Below are positions 40,742-44,095 of a stretch of 44,095 nucleotides of DNA, in pieces; positions within the stretch are counted from its first letter, which is position 1; each line of letters begins with the position of its first letter. The translations under genes were made by a program, and so were the position numbers. The notes under the pieces were generated by a model. That model had not been told where the DNA came from. It worked only from the letters and a program-made list of their open reading frames with translations, and did no database searches. The DNA is from Ilumatobacter sp. Its GTDB lineage: Bacteria > Actinomycetota > Acidimicrobiia > Acidimicrobiales > Ilumatobacteraceae. The stretch spans positions 1 through 44,095 of the forward strand of contig JABJAB010000032.1 in the NCBI GenBank assembly GCA_018666235.1, written 5' to 3'.

Positions 40742-41479
40742 TCATTGTTCGAATGTTCCGGTCACGTCAGTCGACGCGATCGCAACGATCTGAACAAAAT
40801 CCAGAAGATCGGCTGCTGGAGTGCCATCGGCAAGTTCGGTCTGCTGGTTGAGCGCAAAGATCGTGAGGCGATATGTATGTGCGGGGTCGCCAGGCGGTGG
40901 GCAGGGTCCGTCGTAGCCGACATTGCCGAAGAAATTGAGCCCTTCGATGGCACCGAGTGGCGTCGATCCCTCGGAGAGGGAGATGTCGGTTGGGCTGAGT
41001 CCGGCGAGCACCCAGTGGATGAACGGGGGTCCGTCATCGATCGATTCGTCCACGAAGGCGATGGCGAGCTCGACGGTGCCCTCAGGGACGGCGGTCCAAC
41101 TGACCGCCGGTGACACGTTGGCGCCGTCGCAAGTGTTGATCGAATCGATGGGGCTGCCGTCGGTCCAGGGGGCAACGATGCTGAACGGTCCTGACGGCGT
41201 GGGGAGCGGCCTGCTGCTGTCGAGAATCGGTGACTCGAGAGGAAGCGATGCGAGCGTGCCGACTCCGTCGAGCGGCAACTCCGTCACTGGTGGCACGGTC
41301 GCCGGGGCAATGGTGCCGGTCGGTTCCGGCAGGGTCTTGCCGTCACCGGTGTCGCATGCCCCCAACACGCTGAGCATCACGCCCAATCCGGCCGCGTACG
41401 CGAGTGCCCGGCTCCTGGGCCGTGTCTCTCGCCTTGCCGCCGGCAGCGCCTGGTGCCTGATCTTTTCTTGCCTGCTCAC
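40742..41479 (-). CDS. PEBP-family (YbhB/YbcL-like) lipoprotein
   Basis: A 245-residue protein with an arginine-rich start, a lipobox LGAC near residue 40, a proline/threonine linker and a phosphatidylethanolamine-binding-protein domain. Its typical blocks are CDGANVSPAVSWTAVPEGTVELAIAFVDES, PFIHWVLAGLSP and PGDPAHTYRLTIFALN. Bacterial members are extracytoplasmic proteins of unclear function, possibly ligand binding. GTG 41479 gives a sensible signal peptide; the frame upstream lies over mca. TACGAT (41494-41489) ends nine bases upstream. Confidence 0.87.
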   Translation of the reverse strand: MSRQEKIRHQALPAARRETRPRSRALAYAAGLGVMLSVLGACDTGDGKTLPEPTGTIAPATVPPVTELPLDGVGTLASLPLESPILDSSRPLPTPSGPFSIVAPWTDGSPIDSINTCDGANVSPAVSWTAVPEGTVELAIAFVDESIDDGPPFIHWVLAGLSPTDISLSEGSTPLGAIEGLNFFGNVGYDGPCPPPGDPAHTYRLTIFALNQQTELADGTPAADLLDFVQIVAIASTDVTGTFEQ

Positions 41480-41525
41480 CAACGCTGCATCGTAGGCCAC
41501 CAGCCCTCGCCTGCGGCAGCGCCGG

Positions 41526-41531
41526 TATCCT
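41526..41531 (+). promoter_or_regulatory. -10 hexamer of mca
   Basis: TATCCT ends six bases before GTG 41538. Confidence 0.5.
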
Positions 41532-41537
41532 CCGCTT

Positions 41538-42446
41538 GTGGCTGATCGTCTGACGCTGTTGACCGTCCATGCACATCCGGACGACGAGGCGTCAAAAGGC
41601 GCGCCGACGCTCGCCAAGTACGGCGCCGACGGTGTCCACACGGTTCTCGTCTGTTGTACCGGTGGCGAAGAGGGCGATCTCCAGAACCCCTCCTTGCGCG
41701 AGGAAGGGCAACCGTTCCACGGTCTTGAGCCCGATGAGGAGCGCGCGCTTGTGGCCTCGATGCGGGCGCCGGAGCTGGCTGCCGCAGCAGCCGTCATCGG
41801 CTTCGACGAGGTCGAGATGCTTGGCTATCGCGACTCGGGCATGGCCGAGACACCGCCGAATGAGCATCCTGGCTGCTTCCACCAGGCTGACCTTGACGAA
41901 GCAGTTGGTCGTCTGGTTGCCATCGTCCGCCGGACGAAGTCGCAAGTCATTATCACCTATGGCGATGACCAGGCCGGTTACCCGCATCCCGACCATCTGC
42001 GCGTGCACGACATTTCGGTGTTGGCGTTCGATCGTGCCGGCGATCCGGACTGGTATCCCGAGCTTGGTGAGCCCTTCCAGCCTTCGAAGCTCTACTACTC
42101 GGTGTGGACCAAAGCGCGCATCGTTGCAGTGCATGAAGCCATGATCGAGCACACGGGTGCATCCCCGTTCTCTGAAGAATGGCTCGCTCGCGACGGTCAG
42201 GATCATCGGGTGACCAGCAAAATCGATTGCACCGATTTCCAGTGGGCCCGCACGGGTGCTTTACGGGCGCATGCGACGCAGGTCGACCCGAATGCCGGTT
42301 GGTGGTTCGGACTCACCGACGAGCAGTTGTCGATTGCCTACCCCTGGGAAGACTGGATCCTGGCTCGTTCGGTGGTCGGCCCCATCCCGGCTGACGACAG
42401 CGAGCGCGACCTGTTCGCCGGAGTGCGCGAGAGTGTGACTTCATGA
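41538..42446 (+). CDS. mca: Mycothiol S-conjugate amidase
   Basis: A 302-residue PIG-L-fold zinc amidase that cleaves mycothiol-toxin conjugates to a mercapturic acid and glucosaminyl-inositol. The zinc motif is VHAHPDDEASKGA, and YPHPDHLRVHD supplies the other ligand; LGYRDSGMAETPPNEHPGCFHQ and the C-terminal ATQVDPNAGWWFGL are characteristic of Mca rather than MshB. It implies that the organism makes mycothiol. The start is GTG 41538. Its stop overlaps the following small gene as ATGA. Confidence 0.94.
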   Translation: MADRLTLLTVHAHPDDEASKGAPTLAKYGADGVHTVLVCCTGGEEGDLQNPSLREEGQPFHGLEPDEERALVASMRAPELAAAAAVIGFDEVEMLGYRDSGMAETPPNEHPGCFHQADLDEAVGRLVAIVRRTKSQVIITYGDDQAGYPHPDHLRVHDISVLAFDRAGDPDWYPELGEPFQPSKLYYSVWTKARIVAVHEAMIEHTGASPFSEEWLARDGQDHRVTSKIDCTDFQWARTGALRAHATQVDPNAGWWFGLTDEQLSIAYPWEDWILARSVVGPIPADDSERDLFAGVRESVTS

Positions 42447-42679
42447 GCGTGCGGTACATCGTTGTGGTTGCCAAGAAGGACGAGCGCGTCGACGGACCGG
42501 ATGACGCCGAGATTGTCATCACCGTGTCGCTCGTCGACGCAGCCGCTGACGATTTCGACCCCACGGTCGCGTTCATGCGGGGCAAGCTGAAGGCAGTGGG
42601 CCACACCGGCCAGATCCTTGATCTGCTGAAGTCGGGCGACGCAGCCACGGCTCTCGCCACACTCGTCGCTACCGCGTAG
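42443..42679 (+). CDS. Small SCP2-like protein coupled to mca
   Basis: A 78-residue protein whose ATG overlaps the mca stop (ATGA). The C-terminal half, DPTVAFMRGKLKAVGHTGQI, closely resembles the end of SCP2 sterol-carrier-type domains (pattern DPxVAFMxGxxKxxGD), and the N-terminal half has beta-strands (YIVVVAKKDE, AEIVITVSLVDAA) as in that fold. It is shorter than the usual 100-130 residues, so it would be a minimal or half domain. Role unknown; tight coupling suggests it acts with Mca, perhaps binding hydrophobic conjugates. That last step is inference. Confidence 0.75.
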   Translation: MSVRYIVVVAKKDERVDGPDDAEIVITVSLVDAAADDFDPTVAFMRGKLKAVGHTGQILDLLKSGDAATALATLVATA

Positions 42680-42680
42680 C

Positions 42681-42698
42681 GTCGGCACCTCGGCCGAC
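42681..42698. terminator. Weak hairpin between convergent genes
   Basis: GTCGGC (42681-42686), a 6-base loop and GCCGAC (42693-42698) form a 6-bp stem just after the SCP2-like stop. It has no T-tract. Confidence 0.35.
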
Positions 42699-42716
42699 TC
42701 GGATCCCTCGGGGAAG

Positions 42717-43550
42717 TTACGCCCGCTGGGCAGCGCGGAGTTCTTTGAAACCGATCGTCACGGCGCCGGACGCGTCGAGGGCCGCGCGTAATGCATCACT
42801 GGTGGCGAGCTTGAGGTCGGCGACCCAGCCATCGGCTGCATCCCCGGCGAACGCTCGAACTTCGGGCGTGTCGATGGCCGGTTGGATGTGGATCTCGGTG
42901 ACTCCTGGCTGCAGCGCAGCGATGGCATCGAAGACTCGATCTGAGCTGCCGGCGCGCCAGTCGTGGTCGAAGTGGTCGGGAAACACCACACCTTCATCGG
43001 CAGCGAGTTGGCGGAATGGGAATCCCGCGTGTTCGGCGGTGACGGTGGAGGGGAGGCGGATTGGCAACCGGTATTCGAAGGCCAACTCAAGGTAGACGTC
43101 GAAGAACTCGGGGCGCAGAGTGATAGCCGACAAATGCGGCGCGAGGTGCGTGACGTCGATGCCCCAGGCGAGAGCACGTTCGATCTGCGCTCGGAGTTCG
43201 CGGAGCACCTCGGTGTGGTCAGCATGTTCCCAGAGATCTTCGAGCGAACGCGGGAATCCACCTTCGCCGGAGAGCAGCGAGGGGGAGCTTGTGATCGGTC
43301 CCCAGCGATAGCAGCTGTGTTCGGCATTGAGGGTGAGGTGCACGCCGATGTCATCGCCCGGTGCGACGTTGTTCGCTGCGTGGCAGGCCCACGGTGCGGG
43401 CACCATGATCGAGGCGCAGGTGGCCGCGCCTTCCCGCATTGCCTGGAACACACCGACATTCGACGCGTGGCTTGCGCCGAGGTCGTCGCAGGAGAGGATG
43501 ACGAGCTTCACGTCGGGGGCGTGTCCGAGCCGTTCGGCGAGAGTGGTCAC
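42717..43550 (-). CDS. ChbG/YdjC-family carbohydrate deacetylase
   Basis: A 277-residue protein of the YdjC/ChbG family, metal-dependent deacetylases of acetylated sugars. The N-terminal LVILSCDDLGASHASNVGVFQA carries the metal-binding aspartates and DDIGVHLTLNAEH the histidine. The later GIDVTHLAPHLSAITLRPEF differs from the usual DSHQH pattern but keeps a histidine pair. The start is taken as GTG 43550, with TAACGT (43563-43558) ending seven bases upstream and overlapping the nuclease stop; the frame upstream covers the nuclease gene. Confidence 0.85.
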   Translation of the reverse strand: MTTLAERLGHAPDVKLVILSCDDLGASHASNVGVFQAMREGAATCASIMVPAPWACHAANNVAPGDDIGVHLTLNAEHSCYRWGPITSSPSLLSGEGGFPRSLEDLWEHADHTEVLRELRAQIERALAWGIDVTHLAPHLSAITLRPEFFDVYLELAFEYRLPIRLPSTVTAEHAGFPFRQLAADEGVVFPDHFDHDWRAGSSDRVFDAIAALQPGVTEIHIQPAIDTPEVRAFAGDAADGWVADLKLATSDALRAALDASGAVTIGFKELRAAQRA

Positions 43551-43557
43551 GGAGTGG

Positions 43558-43563
43558 ACGTTA
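43558..43563 (-). promoter_or_regulatory. -10 hexamer of the ChbG/YdjC gene
   Basis: TAACGT on the minus strand ends seven bases before GTG 43550 and contains the TAA stop of the nuclease gene. Confidence 0.4.
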
Positions 43564-44076
43564 ACCGCTGCAGGCGGCCCAGAGACCGGCGTCGTCAGCT
43601 TCCGCAGCGCGGGCTGCGTCGGCGAAGAGTTCGGCGAAGGTGTCGTTGGGCGGGATCGAGAGCGGCTGGGCGAAGCCTTGGCGCATGATCTCGTAGTTGA
43701 CGAAAATGCCGTCATCGGCTCGGTAGACGTAACCGAGGAGACGCCCGAAGTCGTCCCGGTTCACGACGTCTCGTTCGATGTAGACCGGTGTGCCAATCGG
43801 GAGAAGTTCTTGGGTGAAGGCCGTGGCCTCGGGCCCGAAGCACTCGATTGGGCTGTTGGGCTTCTTGGTTTCTGGCGTGTCGATGCCGATCAGCCGAACC
43901 CGCTCTTCGCGGCCGGTGATAATGACGTCGACGGTGTCGCCATCGATGACATCGTCGATGACGGCGTTCGCCTCGAGTTCTCCGGGGGCTGGCGCGGTCG
44001 TCGTGGTCCCGGTCGCGTCGAGGCCGTCACACGCGGCCAATGCACTGAGTGCAACGACGACGACCCACACCTTCAC
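43561..44076 (-). CDS. Secreted thermonuclease-family lipoprotein (SNase domain)
   Basis: A 171-residue protein with a lipoprotein signal (VVVALSALAAC), a short threonine-rich linker and a staphylococcal-nuclease-type OB-fold. Catalytic residues appear conserved: the arginine and glutamate in VRLIGIDTPETKK and the second arginine in RDDFGRLLGYVYR. Members cut DNA and RNA outside the cell in a calcium-dependent way. The start is GTG 44076, the only one giving a signal peptide. The right edge of the window lies 19 bases beyond. Confidence 0.9.
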   Translation of the reverse strand: MKVWVVVVALSALAACDGLDATGTTTTAPAPGELEANAVIDDVIDGDTVDVIITGREERVRLIGIDTPETKKPNSPIECFGPEATAFTQELLPIGTPVYIERDVVNRDDFGRLLGYVYRADDGIFVNYEIMRQGFAQPLSIPPNDTFAELFADAARAAEADDAGLWAACSG

Positions 44077-44095
44077 CCGGCATTGTCTACCCCGA

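Overview
This window looks like an ordinary chromosomal segment of a high-GC actinobacterium, most likely of the class Acidimicrobiia (Ilumatobacter-like); that placement is inference. Supporting it are a mycothiol conjugate amidase, a mycoredoxin-like glutaredoxin, a coenzyme F420 biosynthesis gene (cofC) with two luciferase-like F420-type oxidoreductases, a Ku plus stand-alone LigD-type polymerase pair, and lysine/alanine-rich histone-like tails. Many genes lack a Shine-Dalgarno sequence and instead carry a TANNNT-type -10 hexamer ending about 6 bases before the start codon, the layout of leaderless mRNAs. I see no rRNA, tRNA, CRISPR array, insertion sequence, prophage or recognisable defence island. 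No gap between genes exceeds about 160 bases.

Layout. 1-1600: tail of an HU-like gene with a strong terminator, then a PIG-L deacetylase coupled to cofC. 1688-7707: a large protein of unknown family, RNase HII, the trehalose operon otsA-otsB, and threonine deaminase. 7730-11975: reverse transsulfuration (cystathionine beta-synthase and a cystathionine gamma-lyase/synthase), a mycoredoxin-like glutaredoxin and an M24 aminopeptidase. 12025-13607: a divergent lipoprotein and multi-pass membrane protein of unknown function. 13661-15619: a two-gene end-joining operon (ku, ligD polymerase domain). 15724-18546: tandem lipoprotein serine hydrolases. 18581-23398: a CoA-transferase, a CobW/G3E GTPase, an LLM oxidoreductase and a YtcJ-type amidohydrolase. 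23446-27359: an iron-type ABC importer (fbpABC), divergent from a TauD/TfdA dioxygenase across a control region with a perfect palindrome. 28450-33298: a sphingosine-phosphate-lyase-like PLP enzyme, an acyl-CoA synthetase, a TesB-like thioesterase and a second LLM oxidoreductase. 33405-38788: a small protein, betaine aldehyde dehydrogenase, an M90 peptidase, GlpD and a zinc-finger rhomboid. 38845-44076: a PAS-GGDEF-EAL protein, a PEBP lipoprotein, mycothiol conjugate amidase coupled to a small SCP2-like protein, a ChbG/YdjC deacetylase and a secreted nuclease.

How the genes fit together. Three themes recur: low-molecular-weight thiol and sulfur metabolism (cbs, cystathionine lyase, glutaredoxin, mca), osmolytes (trehalose synthesis, betaine aldehyde oxidation) and F420/acyl-CoA catabolism. 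Most transcription units are one to three genes. Tight overlaps (cofC/PIG-L GTGA, otsA/otsB ATGA, fbpB/fbpC 20 bases, mca/SCP2-like ATGA) mark the best-supported translational coupling. The parts most likely to repay work are the fbpA/tauD control region, the leaderless-promoter pattern, the mca-coupled SCP2-like protein and the unknown 468-residue protein beside cofC.
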